Shown here piece by piece: positions 21,563 to 32,285 of a DNA stretch of 64,000 bases. The first letter of the stretch is position 1. The number at the start of each line of letters is the position of its first letter. Both the position numbers and the translations under genes were made by a program. Below the pieces are notes generated by a model. It ran no database searches, had not been told where the DNA came from, and worked only from the letters and a program-made list of their open reading frames with translations. This DNA is from Lyophyllum atratum (lineage: Eukaryota; Basidiomycota; Agaricomycetes; Agaricales; Lyophyllaceae). The stretch lies in NCBI GenBank assembly GCA_014905825.1, contig JACGCN010000041.1:358511-422510 (forward strand), given 5' to 3'.

Positions 21563-23375
21563 GCGCCTCCGCTTGAGCGGTTTCTGTCAAGTCTTGGAAT
21601 GCCAGCCCTTCTAGATGCTATTGATGATTTTACCGCTGGCCTGGTCGCTCTCAGGACATCCAAACCTGAAACCAGCGCTGCAGAAATGGCTTTCTCTGTT
21701 GACACAGCAACCCTGGCACGTCTGAAAAACACCGCAGAAGACTCCGAGTCCGCCGCCTCTCCAGCCACGGCAATTCAGATCTCTCGAATGTGGAAGGATA
21801 TCCAAGGGCTAAATCGTTACACTCAACTCTCTGGTGCTGAAAAGCGTATAACCCACAGCAGCATCATCATCGCTTCACTGCAACCTTACATTTGGCTACA
21901 TGGTCTACTTGACGAAGCCATTTCGCTTGTGCAGAGTCACGTTGAAAATCCTAATTGGATTCTCCGTCTAGTTCGGCTACTCGACACTATTCATAACACC
22001 AAACGTTCTCCCGCCGCTCGTTCTTGGGATTTCCAGCCATCAACTTTGATTCCAGATCTGGAGGCTGAGCCATTTTTCTACACACCGCCTCGGTTTGACC
22101 CTCGACCAGATATGATCCGCAGCTTCACCATCAACGCCGTCAGGGCTATCGCGGAGGAGTGGCTTGGCTTTCCGAAGGATTCGAATGCCCTTCAAAAGTT
22201 TGAGCTAGCCCAAACTCTTCAGACGCATATGTCCTCCTCTGTCTATCTGTTGGACTGCGTATGGGACATGTTTGCAGATCCTATCTCTGTATTGACCGAT
22301 CGGTCCCATCGTCGTGGAGGACCACGAACTCTACTCGAAGCCACCAAGGTTTTCAGCAATGCTGTATCCACGCATCCATTGACGGACCGTTCATCACCTG
22401 AATCAGCCAGCCTCGATCACCTCACCGCCCTTACGCGCGTCTTTTTCAAGGAAAAGATGATTCCCGTTAAACGCTCAAGGATGCCAAATTCTTCTACATC
22501 TCAAGCTCCACCACTTCCTCCTCTTATCTCTCCAGATATTGGCATGAAGAACTTCCTCCTCTATCTTCGGCGACTTCTACCCATCGTGCATGACGGGATC
22601 GAGGCTCATAAAAATTCTCCAGACTGGGCTTTACAGAAGCTAGCAACCGACCCCGATTACTTCATGCCGTTCCGCGATGTTGCTCCAACACGTTCTCACG
22701 CAATTGCCACTCTATTCGCTGATAAAGATTGGCTCCTCACGCCAGAAGGTTTTGGCAGCGCCCTCATACATCGTGCCTTTTTCTATGGGTCACCATTCTC
22801 CCTCAATCACTCCGGAAAATTCAACAGCATCCAAGAGTGGGACACCATCTATGCAGATGCTCTTGCCTCAAACCAGGTATCAGACAAGAAGCAGTCCTAC
22901 TTTGTTCGGAACAACGTCTACGGCTCAGCATCAAAACATCGCCGTTTGGAGCATTTACCCAAACTTTGGGAAGCACGTACGGAATGGCCAGCATTCATCG
23001 AAAAACACGGCGAGCCCACCTTTCTACAATTATTTGATTTTCTTTCCGTCCCTCATCGTTTCTATGGTGTGGGTCCGTTGACAGCGATGCTAATCGCTGG
23101 GGATCTTACGGTGGCTGGTGTTGCCTCAATGCCCACAGCAGAGGAGCTTGGCGGCGTTATTTATGCTGTTAAGAGAGGGGCTTTCAAGGGTCTTCGACGA
23201 CTTGGCCTGATTGGAGAATCAGGCTACTAAGGAAGAAGTTGTCCAGGCCTTTGTTTCCCTTAGACGGGTACCTCACCAATCAGCTGACCGACTCAGAAAG
23301 AGACGCCGTGAGGTATACCGTCTTCACACCAGAACACGGTCTCTGCAAACATACTCGCCTTTAGATATAGACTAG
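21563..23375 (+). CDS. Uncharacterised 540-aa protein or domain, glycosylase-like segment
   Basis: One long exon, mainly alpha-helical, runs from PPLERFLSSLGMPALL to GLIGESGY (stop at 23228-23230). Near its end LFDFLSVPHRFYGVGPLTAMLIAGDL resembles the helix-hairpin-helix GVGP segment of DNA glycosylase-type folds and of the alpha-glutamyl/putrescinyl-thymine pyrophosphorylase families reported in phages and basidiomycetes; this is weak similarity by eye. Beyond the stop, a shifted frame encodes EEVVQAFVSLRRVPHQSADRL and a basic tail to a TAG at 23373-23375, so one base may have been gained near 23226 and the true C-terminus may be there. It may be the C-terminal part of the dioxygenase gene or a separate gene. 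A methionine at 21599 is an alternative start. Confidence 0.5.
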
Positions 23376-23531
23376 CCCGCCCTTACTTGTAGTCGATAGG
23401 CTGCATAAAATCGATAAGTTTTGGTTGTAATAAATGTGAAGCATGGCAGGAATAGTCTATAGGGTATGCTATCCAGAACGGATGGGATATATTGAGCGGG
23501 GTATCGTAGCCGTAGCTAAACCAAAAATTAG

Positions 23532-26500
23532 TTAAATTATTGAGGGGTTTCCTATGGCGCTTAAAAGCTGCACCAGGAGCCAATGTTCAAATGCCTGAAA
23601 GAATGTGGTTGCTTCTCCCAGACTGTGATAATTCCCCGCAAGCCAAGTCAAGTAACTTGCCGGAAAGCGCACGGTCTGAAAGCAGGTTCGAAAACAGATA
23701 GTTCCCGTCTGAGCCATCTGAGCGCGAGCAGTGTGCATGAAATATTGTATGTCGGTATCCTCAACTGCATATAGCTAATCAGATAGTATGAGCGAAGCGA
23801 GAAAGGCATTACGGATGGCACATACCAGAATTGGCCTCTGATTTGCCATATTCAGCATTTGTGAGCCAGTTGCAGCCCAGACCAACATACGGCTGCGAAA
23901 TGCTGGGCTGTCAATGCGACCCAAATCAACAGCACGACTGAAAGTCGACTTGATCTCATCAAACAATCCTGGGCAAGGAATGCCTGAGCCCTTGAGGAAA
24001 TCAATGACGAGAGATCGGTATGTGATGGAGTTGTCCCCAACTGCCGCGCGCAATCGAGCCAGTTCACGCTCCACTTCAACATGCTTTAACTGAGAGGCAA
24101 GCCTCCAAATCCTGGTAGCCAGTGATTTGAGACATACCGCAGAGGCTGAGAAACACCTCTGGCCCCCCTTCAAAACATCGGAGAACCTTTTATACCGTAA
24201 GCGCGCGGATAAAGATAGACAGAAAAAATGCACCTCAGTAAAACGGAAGCCATTCCGACAAGGAAGGTCAAAACCTTCCGCAAAGGCCTTCCACTCAGGA
24301 TGATGGAATATGTCAGCCCCAAGAGTTGCCCGGTATAGCATATCGACAGCAAGAGACTCATGAGTGCTGGCGTCACGATTGACATATGCTGAAACCTATT
24401 CGATGGAAGGTAAGAAATAGATACGGAGAGATTGTAGGCAAAGAGACATAACCTGTGAATCGTGGTAAGCCGCAAAATGGGCTTGAAGTTCAATGCTAGT
24501 ACGAGGATCACCTTCAGGACCCAGATCCTTCCAATCTAGAAGGAGTTTTCGCAGCTCTCCAAACCACTCGCCAACAAACGCAGGAGTGAGGCACCCAAAG
24601 TCAAAGTTGTAGACGATGAAGAGGGTCACAGCGGGGGATAGAAGTTCTGGGGCCTGGCCTCGCACATAAAGCAGGGCACAAACTGCCCCAAACCTCCTCA
24701 TCTGCGCCAGCCGAGAAGGTGAGGCACCGAAGGAGGTCATGCACTTGAGAGTGCAGAAACCGTTCTGCCGCTCAACAAAATACTGGGAGCGACTGGTGAC
24801 AAATCTCTGGAATAAAGTTGACAGCACTTCGTTCTCAATCCCCGTCCCAAAGGAAGCATGAGTATCGGTTTCTCTGGCACAAACTTCGAGTCAGGATCAC
24901 ACACACGCTTGAAAGCAAAAACACCCACACGTTGAAATGCCGGCTCGATGATAAGAGGAGGGTAAAGTCACCATTCCGTGCAGCCTCGTCAATGAGGTCC
25001 CCAAATTTGCTAGCAGCATCATCAAGGGTTTCTCCAGTCACGGTCAATAAAGGGGGTTCGGCCCCTGCAGCCTCTTCATACACAAGAGTCGGAAGGTTGT
25101 CCATGGAATATTTTCCCTCGTATGTCGGAGTAGGAGACACCCAGGGGTGATCTGGATCCCATATAGATGTAGGCAGGGAGTTTACTCCGAGTGTAGCCAG
25201 AGACGCCTCAAGAGGGATTGATCTGTTATTCCGATTCGAGCCCAAAGATGGCTCCAAAAATGTCATTTTATTTTCGAATTTTCAACGCTATGTGCAGAAC
25301 TTACATCGAGGATAGCCGTCCGCCCACTGGAGCTGCTACTGATTGAGGGCTATATATATATCGGGTTAGGGACACACGCTAAGGAAAATGCATTGTGACC
25401 TACCGATGGAGGTGGAGCATTGCCTTGCTCATCTACGTCCTCTTCATCACCAGTACATTCACACCACAAGGAGCTTGGATGGTCTGGTCCAAATTCATTG
25501 TCCAGAGGAAACAGATGATTGAATTTGGCGGTTAGACACGTATGATAGTGACCGTCTTCCAGGTGCGATAGAGGGCTCCGAGCAACGGCTATCACAGACA
25601 ATGTCTTAGCATCAAGCCCTGAGTTGGTCTTAAAGAAAGCTTACCAAGATGGATTATGAAACGCCCACTAGAATCAATGGTCTTTTCGTTTACAAAATTC
25701 CGTCGGTCGCAGGCAAGGTCCTCAAGAGTAAGCTCCTCAGTGACCCGGTAGGGGAGGAGGCGAATTTGGCCATCTTTGCGAGGAATTCCTCGGTTGCGCA
25801 GCCCCAAGAGCGTCAGATTGTGAGGAGCTACTGCTCCTTGTGGGATCGATAAAAAACGGTAATGCAATGGCGAATTCACCATCTGTGTTGTGATGGAACT
25901 GAGGACTGTGGACACCTTGGTGTTGAGAGGTAGATTGAGATCATATAGCAAGGAATGATCTTGAAGTGCTCTGCAGAAGGCGTCGCCTGCGATATGGAAG
26001 AAAAATCGCTCAACGCTCTCCCCAGGCTCCTATTCAAGACAGTTTCTGTTTAAGCCTTAATTATGTTACTTGTGATAAGGAACTCACCGATGGCCCATAC
26101 AGTCGAATTTGGATGCGGATGTCATCTGGGTTTTCGGGGACCAAGCAGTCTTCAATCATTGGCTTAGCTTTGTTGCGAAGCCTGGGCGCTGAAGTAGCAG
26201 GTCCCCTGACTGGACCCTGACCACGACCTCGGCGGCGTACAAGTTGTTGTGTACGAGGCAGAGTATTTGCGGCTGAGGTAAGGCGGGATCGATTTGCTTG
26301 TTGAGCAGAGGATGAACCTGCCATAGGTGTGGCAAGTGAAGAAAACCCCAAAGCGGGCTGAAACGAGCTGGCAAGCGGTGCCGGCAATGCTGGAAGTGCA
26401 CGAGCGCTGGAATAAACTGCCTCAATTGGGAGGGACCGTGGAGGTGGAGCTGGAGGAGCCGGAAGAGCTGAGAGAGCTGGCATGCCGGAATTTGTTGCCT

Positions 26501-26704
26501 GTGTTGAGGATGGAAACTGATCTGACGGCGGGGGCTGACTTTGAGACGATCCTATTGCCACATAAAAGTTAGCAAGACCAATGTGGCAGTATTGAAAAAT
26601 AGCCTACCTCCTTGTGCAGGCTGGGAGGCCGCATTCTGATTTTGCGTCAGCATAAATTGCTGGAATTGAAATTGTTGGAATTGTCTGAACGTCTCTTCGT
26701 TCAT
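23532..26704 (-). CDS. HECT-like E3 ubiquitin ligase
   Basis: Starts MNEETFRQFQQFQF at 26704; the first intron is 26552-26607 and many more short introns follow. The N-terminus is Gln-rich, then Pro/Ala-rich and basic (VRRRGRGQGPVRG). The middle contains EPGESVERFFFH and LLGLRNRGIPRKDG. The C-terminal half resembles a HECT domain: RFGAVCALLYVRGQ and LSPAVTLFIVYNFDF match the HECT N-lobe pattern, and the end has a C-lobe-like ICFRTCFQTVRFPASYL with the candidate catalytic Cys, then WLLVQLLSAIG. HECT enzymes form a thioester with ubiquitin and pass it to substrates. It is convergent with the dioxygenase/540-aa gene, about 150-300 bp from its end. The HECT call rests on motif look only; several internal exon joins are not proven. 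Confidence 0.55.
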
Positions 26705-27602
26705 ATTCTATGCCACAAGCAGCGCACAGAATTCAGGCTACCAGAATAATACAGACCGGAAAAAAATTAACTCACGGAGATAAAAGAGAGTTGTCCTTGG
26801 TCAGATATGTTGACAAACAAGTGTAAGTGCTAGAGACAGAGTCACGATAGAGACAAAAGCTGCCAATATCGGTCAAGGTAGTTAGATGTAGAAGGAAAAA
26901 ACAAGGCGACACGATCCTTACAGAGTGGTGTATTAACGGGTGTCGGTGCCCGTGTAGTCAAAATAGGAGCAGAACGATCCAAGCTGTAGCGACAGTGAAA
27001 ATAGCAGAAAGGAGAAGGGAGAATGAGAATGTTGAAAGTCTGCACATCGATAGGGCCTCTTTTATGCTGGGACGGTTGGAAAAAAGGCACGCGACAATAA
27101 AGTTTAGTTCAATGCTTAGCCTCGCTAGCACATGTGCAAAACAGCTGGGGAAAATTTTCCACATCGCAATGAAAATTACGGTCAAGCGAAGCAGCAGAGG
27201 CAGCCACAAATGACCCAATGAGGAAGATTGAGGCGCTCATCTCACGCCACTAGATTTAAGCATATTTGCAAGACTTCTAGCCGATATAAGAGTCGTCCCA
27301 GGGAGGCGCAGCAAAAGCCACGGGAGTGATTAGTTTTCCTCATATAACGGCCAAGGTCTCAAGAGGCAACTGTTACAGAGAGCTTTCAACAGCTTGCCAG
27401 TCAATGCAAATGTAGCAGAGCCAGAAGGCTGAGGATTGGACCCAACCGCTTGTTTGACCTGAGGCGAAGAACCCAAGAAGAACCCAGACAATAAATCACA
27501 ATCAATAAATATATATGAACCCCGGGAGTAGGGCGCGGACTTGGACAAAAATGGCAACAGCCTGCTGGGGCAGATACGACCCCAACCTGGAAGCGAAATG
27601 TG
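26705..27602. other. Stretch without a convincing gene
   Basis: Only short frames, for example minus-strand 27330-27557 (75 codons, no motif). Probably promoter of the HECT-like gene on the left and repeat-derived DNA on the right. Confidence 0.4.
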
Positions 27603-27745
27603 ATCAAACTAAACCTAAATCAGAATAATTGAAACTTCACCCCAGGCACCTCGACCTGAACCTGATCAAACCAAACCTAAATCAAAATAATTGAAACTCC
27701 GCCCAGGCGCCTCGACCTGAACCTGAAGCCCGAAACCTCGACCCA
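27603..27745. repeat. About 62-bp tandem repeat, two copies
   Basis: The block tcaaactaaacctaaatcag...ctcgacctgaacctga repeats once with few changes, followed by a partial copy (cctgaagcccgaaacctcgac). On the minus strand it reads aggttcaggtcgaggt and tttaggtttag, similar in style to the plus strand near 9955-10290. Confidence 0.7.
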
Positions 27746-27870
27746 AATAAAGGGCGATAAATAATGTCATACTAATCGGTGGCGATCATGATGGAGACAT
27801 CATCATGATTCCGTGAATCTCTCTTACACCAACATCATCATCAGATTTCGCTTTTCAACTTCGCCGCCGC

Positions 27871-28124
27871 CAATTTTCTGTTAATTTGCGTTAACGATCA
27901 ACAAGTCACAGGGACAGTCAGCAAAATATGTTGGCATTGACCTCTGTATTCCCATTTTTGCCCATGGCCAGCTGTACGTTGCGCTTTCACGTGCAACATC
28001 CAGCCGTCGCATACAAATTCTCCTTCGCGACACTGATGTTTCTCTCAGCATACAAATTCTCCTTGGTGACACTGATGTTTCTCTCACGAAAAACATAGTT
28101 TATCCTGAGGTCCTCTTAGACTAG
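27871..28124 (+). pseudogene. Helitron/PIF1-type helicase C-terminal relic
   Basis: After a one-base slip near 27885 the frame reads [10 protein letters not shown], then VGIDL and [15 protein letters not shown], the terminal helicase motifs of PIF1-like proteins as found in Helitron Rep/Hel proteins. A 39-bp segment encoding [13 protein letters not shown] is duplicated in tandem (about 28008-28085). The stop is at 28122-28124. Everything upstream of the last motifs is absent, so this is a truncated relic, perhaps of a Helitron. Confidence 0.8.
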
Positions 28125-28265
28125 ATGTATGATGTTGTGTCGCATTACCTCTCCATCCTAAGTAATGATGACTGTAATAAATAAATGATGAAATGTTCCA
28201 AATTGTTGTCACAACTGATTGATAATAATTCTCACTATACCTCCAATCCCTCCGTCACTTCAACC

Positions 28266-28791
28266 ATGAGTGGCTCCATTACGATTTCTGGCATTGCCGT
28301 TTTGGAAACCTGCCGCGCCCTGGATGCTCAATCAAAGCCAAAATCTCTCACATTCGACACACCTCTATTCTTCAATCATGGTTGTCAGTCATTGGCGTCT
28401 TTGCGCTACTACAATAACAAGGGCCTGATTTTACCAGAGATGTTCATCATTTTACTATTGACGTTGATAAAGTCACATTCCTAGGCCGTGCACCTATTGC
28501 TCCAAAACCCTCTGATAACACAGGGAAGCAACAAGGTACAGTACATCCATTCCGCTTCCAATGACAGACATAGTCACAGTGTAACTTCCACTTCTAGGCT
28601 CTCCGTCTAAACCAGGCCTCAAGTTTAGTTACGGCAGTCCTATGCCTACTACCCCAAGCCCCAGTATCCCGACAAAACGACCGGAGCCAGAAGCATCTAC
28701 GTCCTCCACATCCACTTCCCCTAGCCCTAGCTCCAATGTCCCAAAAAGAGCCAGAACAGATACAAGGGCCTCAAGTTCTCAGAAGCCTTAG
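28266..28791 (+). CDS. Hypothetical protein, possibly transposon-associated
   Basis: Three exons fit in frame: 28266-28380, 28422-28535, 28598-28791. The product starts MSGSITISGIAVLETC, contains FHFTIDVDKVTF-like text (DVHHFTIDVDKVTFLGR) and ends in a Pro/Ser/Thr-rich basic tail with a likely nuclear signal (VPKRARTD). No domain recognised. The first part has alternating hydrophobic residues, suggesting beta strands. It directly follows the helicase relic, so it may be a cargo or accessory gene of the same element; that link is inference. Introns of 41 and 62 nt have weak donors. Confidence 0.4.
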
Positions 28792-28799
28792 TAGAATCT

Positions 28800-29447
28800 A
28801 CAGTTCCTCACATTCCATCACATTCTCCACCTCTCATGAGTAATCTATATACTTAGTCACATAATATTTCTATTCAGTCAACAGCGGCTCAATCTTGCCT
28901 CCGTCGTTATTTCTTATATAGATGTCATTTCAAAGCCTTTGCTTCTTCACCCCACATGCCTGACACACCATTCCTGTCCACCGTCGCGCTACCTGACCTG
29001 CAATCAAGAGGAGGTTCCCACTTCCATTGCTTTGCTTGGTCGAATGCACTCCCACATTATGGACATAACTCATCTCATGCCACTTATCAGCGCCTGACAT
29101 CTGCATTCTACGTCAACCAACCCGCAGCTTTACACATCATACGTGTCAGCAGGGCCACTCATGCAGAAAGCCTGCATTCATCTGCAAGTCTCTTCTCATT
29201 TCAAGTATTCCATCTACTCATGATCTGTAGAAATAAATCATGGTTCACCATAGATGTATATACATAGACGTTGCTGATGAGCGCATTGCAACATTGACTT
29301 GGTATAATATTGACTTCAAGGTATCTAAATCCCGCTCCCGTGTTCGCACGGATCAACTGCTTGTCTTCAGTAAAAAAGCAAGCATTACATGATGAATATA
29401 AGCTATATTCTTCCAAGATAATCGTACGAAGGACAAAGTGAAAATAT
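28800..29447. other. Stretch without genes
   Basis: AT-rich with short shadow ORFs; nothing recognised. Confidence 0.4.
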
Positions 29448-29736
29448 ACTTCATATTTGCAGCATATGTCCCCTGAAGAAATTCAAAATATGATCACACT
29501 ATTTTCACAAGATGATCAGCGGAAAAAATTATAAATATATCTGCAACATAGTGAGATATTCAGAATATCTTCACCATATTGCTAGATATTCAGAATGTTT
29601 TCACCATGCTGCTGTTTGATCCTGAGGTATGATGAAGGTATTTTGAAATCTTCACTAATCATATTGTGAAAATAGTGTGAAGATATTTTGAATTTTATTA
29701 GGGGTTATATGCTACAAATATGAAGTATATTTTCAC
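29448..29736. mobile_element. Foldback MITE relative
   Basis: Left arm gtgaaaatatacttcatatt (29448) is inverted at aatatgaagtatattttcac (ending 29736), and the interior is an imperfect palindrome with the same phrases as copies 1 and 2 (gatcagnngaaaaatt, cttcactaatcatattgtga). It is shorter and lacks the cacaaggtgcccagg ends, so it is either a different subfamily or decayed. Confidence 0.6.
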
Positions 29737-31012
29737 CATGTCTTCTATGAAATTATCTTGGAAAAATATACCTTATGTTTATCATATAATGCCTGCTCTT
29801 TTTCTGAAGATATGATGAATTTATTGATAATATGTTCTATCATAAGATTACAATTTTTCTTACTATATTTTCTTAACTAAAACTAAATATTTGATTTACA
29901 ATATAATGCCCTTGCATAATCTCAGTATATAATGTATTCCTTCACTATTTGTTCAAGATACTTTTTATAAAAATATTGTCGCTCGCACCCTGTGTCAGCT
30001 ATGTCACATATCTTGGAGATATCTTGCATTGTGATATAACATGGAAAACGCAGTGAGTGGTGGGGCCCACATGGATGGTTGGATCAAACACCTAAGGGGA
30101 GGGCCCTCATGGCAAAAAAGTGGTAGCACCCATAGGTTTGGGAGCACCCAAGCAGTATGGTGGGAGGGCCCAGATGAGGGTGGATGGTACCGCTAGTTCT
30201 GCCCTAGTTAGGCTCAATTATTTGGTGGGACAATTGTCCCTAACAACGTACAGGCTACAGCTAGGGGCTGCCTGAAGTGCTTTTTCATGGGTCCAATTTC
30301 AGTGTTACGAAGAGGTAAATCTCTTCATGCCCATTTAGACAACTGATGCCGACTTCTCAAAGTGAAGTGGCCATATACTTAGTGGAGAATTTTTTGATTT
30401 TTGACCAGAGACTTTTTGGTCCATGATGCCCTTAAGCTGTTTTGTTATGTGTTACGAGAATGTGAATCTCGTCTCTTCGCAACCTATATTACATGTTACA
30501 TGAAGACTAGGTTGTAACAGTACATTATCCTCTGCCACGTCAGCCTTGGGCCTTGGCACACCGATTGTGCTAGCTCAAATAATTACCTTTGCTCAGACTG
30601 TTGCGCAGTCCTGCCAAGCTAGTGGTACTTTCTATAGGTAGCTAAGTATTCATAAAATAAAGTGAAGTAAATAACTGTTCTTTTGTAAGTACGCAATGGG
30701 ATTAAAATTCTCTTCTGGTATGGCAGATCGTTCGTCGTGGTGTAGCGGGTACAATCAGTATCGAGCTCCAATCGAGCCCTACACCCGCGTTTGGTTTCAA
30801 CATGGACAGCACGTGGGAGTAAGAAATTGCACATGAGTTCGAATTGTGTGACTCACGGCCGATGTCACCTGCCGGCTATACCTCAAACGCAATTGAGTCA
30901 TCGTGAGGCAAGGCGATGTGCTTTCCATGTGTCATTAAGCTGTGTGCCAGCCTGAAGCTCACATGTACATATACTTTTTCAAACCTGTATGAGATAGAGC
31001 CACTATCTGCTG
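29737..31012. other. Repeat-like, gene-poor stretch
   Basis: Contains two similar phrases tgttacgaagaggtaaatct (about 30303) and tgttacgagaatgtgaatct (about 30450) that may be LTR debris, and a tRNA-like promoter match near 30737 (tggtgtagcggg with aatcgagccc at about 30771). None is strong enough to call. Confidence 0.35.
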
Positions 31013-31847
31013 TCATGTGGGGAAACATGGAGAATAAAAGATATAAGATGAAGTAAAGCCACTCTTGAGTCTCCATGACGTTGTATAATGAAAAGCACAA
31101 GAAAAGCAGGTGGAAATTATCATTATGCACATGCGGTCAACTAAAGGTCTACACAGGTTGATGAAGGGGATAGTGTACTCAGTAATGATGTAGAAGTGCT
31201 GACGAGGTAAATGATATCTAAATTTTAGAGAATGTATTTGATACGAGTTGTACATGGATAGGCGACGGCACAAACAGCCGGTGAATAAGCATGGCTGAAG
31301 GGGGAGAGGGGGTATTGTTGGCCCCAATTGAGAGCGATGTGGCCTTGAAAAGCAATGCTGGATACGAGGGCAGGTCAGTTGCGACCATGCACTATCTGGG
31401 AGTCTGAGTCCAGGCGGCCTGGGTCCGGGTGGAGGCAACGGTGGAATCGCAGGGAGTAGCACAGGATCACGGAAGAGCGGCTTGGAGAACAAGTAAAGTT
31501 CGAGTGTGGCAACGTCCACAATTAATCGGCTCCCGTTTTCGGTGAATAGAAAGACGGCTTGCTGCACATTTGAGAGGTTCAGAACGACACAGCGGAGGTC
31601 CAGCTTGCTGACAGCCACGAGAGGAGGCTCGATGTCTTCAGAGGTGTGGAGGGAAATGCCCAGATGTACAATGGAAGTTGAAAGGAGAGAAGAGTCCCGA
31701 GGGAAGAGAGAAATGTGGGCGATGTTCATCAATAATGTTCGACTTATTTGTATGTTGACGTTTCAGCGGAGTGTGAACTCACTTAGAAGAAAAAAGACCG
31801 TTGGCACGCACGGACCCCAGAACAGTGAGTTGCTTGCTGTCGCTCAT
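31013..31847 (-). CDS. Hypothetical protein, about 250 aa
   Basis: Exon 1 (31847-31783) encodes MSDSKQLTVLGSVRANGL; a 40-nt intron (31743-31782, gtgagt...aag) joins it to exon 2, which continues RTLLMNIAHISLFPRD and DLRCVVLNLSNVQQAVFLF, then a proline-rich part. The N-terminal half has a beta-sandwich-like hydrophobic pattern; I do not recognise the family. The last 60 codons (to 31013) look less protein-like, so another intron or an earlier end is possible. It diverges from CCT2 with about 440 bp between start codons. Confidence 0.45.
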
Positions 31848-32285
31848 GGAAGCGAATGTATGCCTGCCTACATCCGAATTGTTGATTTCGAAGTCACCTG
31901 AACTTACCTCGACAGTTTCGGATGCTTGGTGACGAAAATACTCACTATTTCGATTCGAGGCTCAAAATGTGGCTACCACAAAATTTCGCGACAATCGAGA
32001 TCATGTTGTTCTGCATGTTGCAGGAGGCTTTTTCCGACCCATGTTGTTGCGACGTGCTGTCCACGCCAGAGACAGACCTGCAAAGACGTGGGAACCAGAC
32101 TTTTTTAAAGAGTCTGGGTCGCATGAGACGCATTTGGCGGTGTAGTTGAAGTTCGACAGTGCCTGTCCGGCAGGGTGGCGCGGAGTGTGATTTCTCCAAT
32201 TGGGCTTATGTAATACCCAAAACTCTCTCCTCCACTTGTCAAGCTTCACGCGTTTCGAGCAAATACAGCCTATAGAATCGTCAAG

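Noticed and set aside
30303..30520. Solo LTR starting tgttacgaag and ending gtaaca
   Set aside because: Ends are suggestive but there is no target duplication and no second copy in the window.
30737..30785. tRNA gene or SINE head (A- and B-box-like phrases)
   Set aside because: The T arm and acceptor do not pair, so it is not a tRNA; a SINE cannot be shown from one copy.
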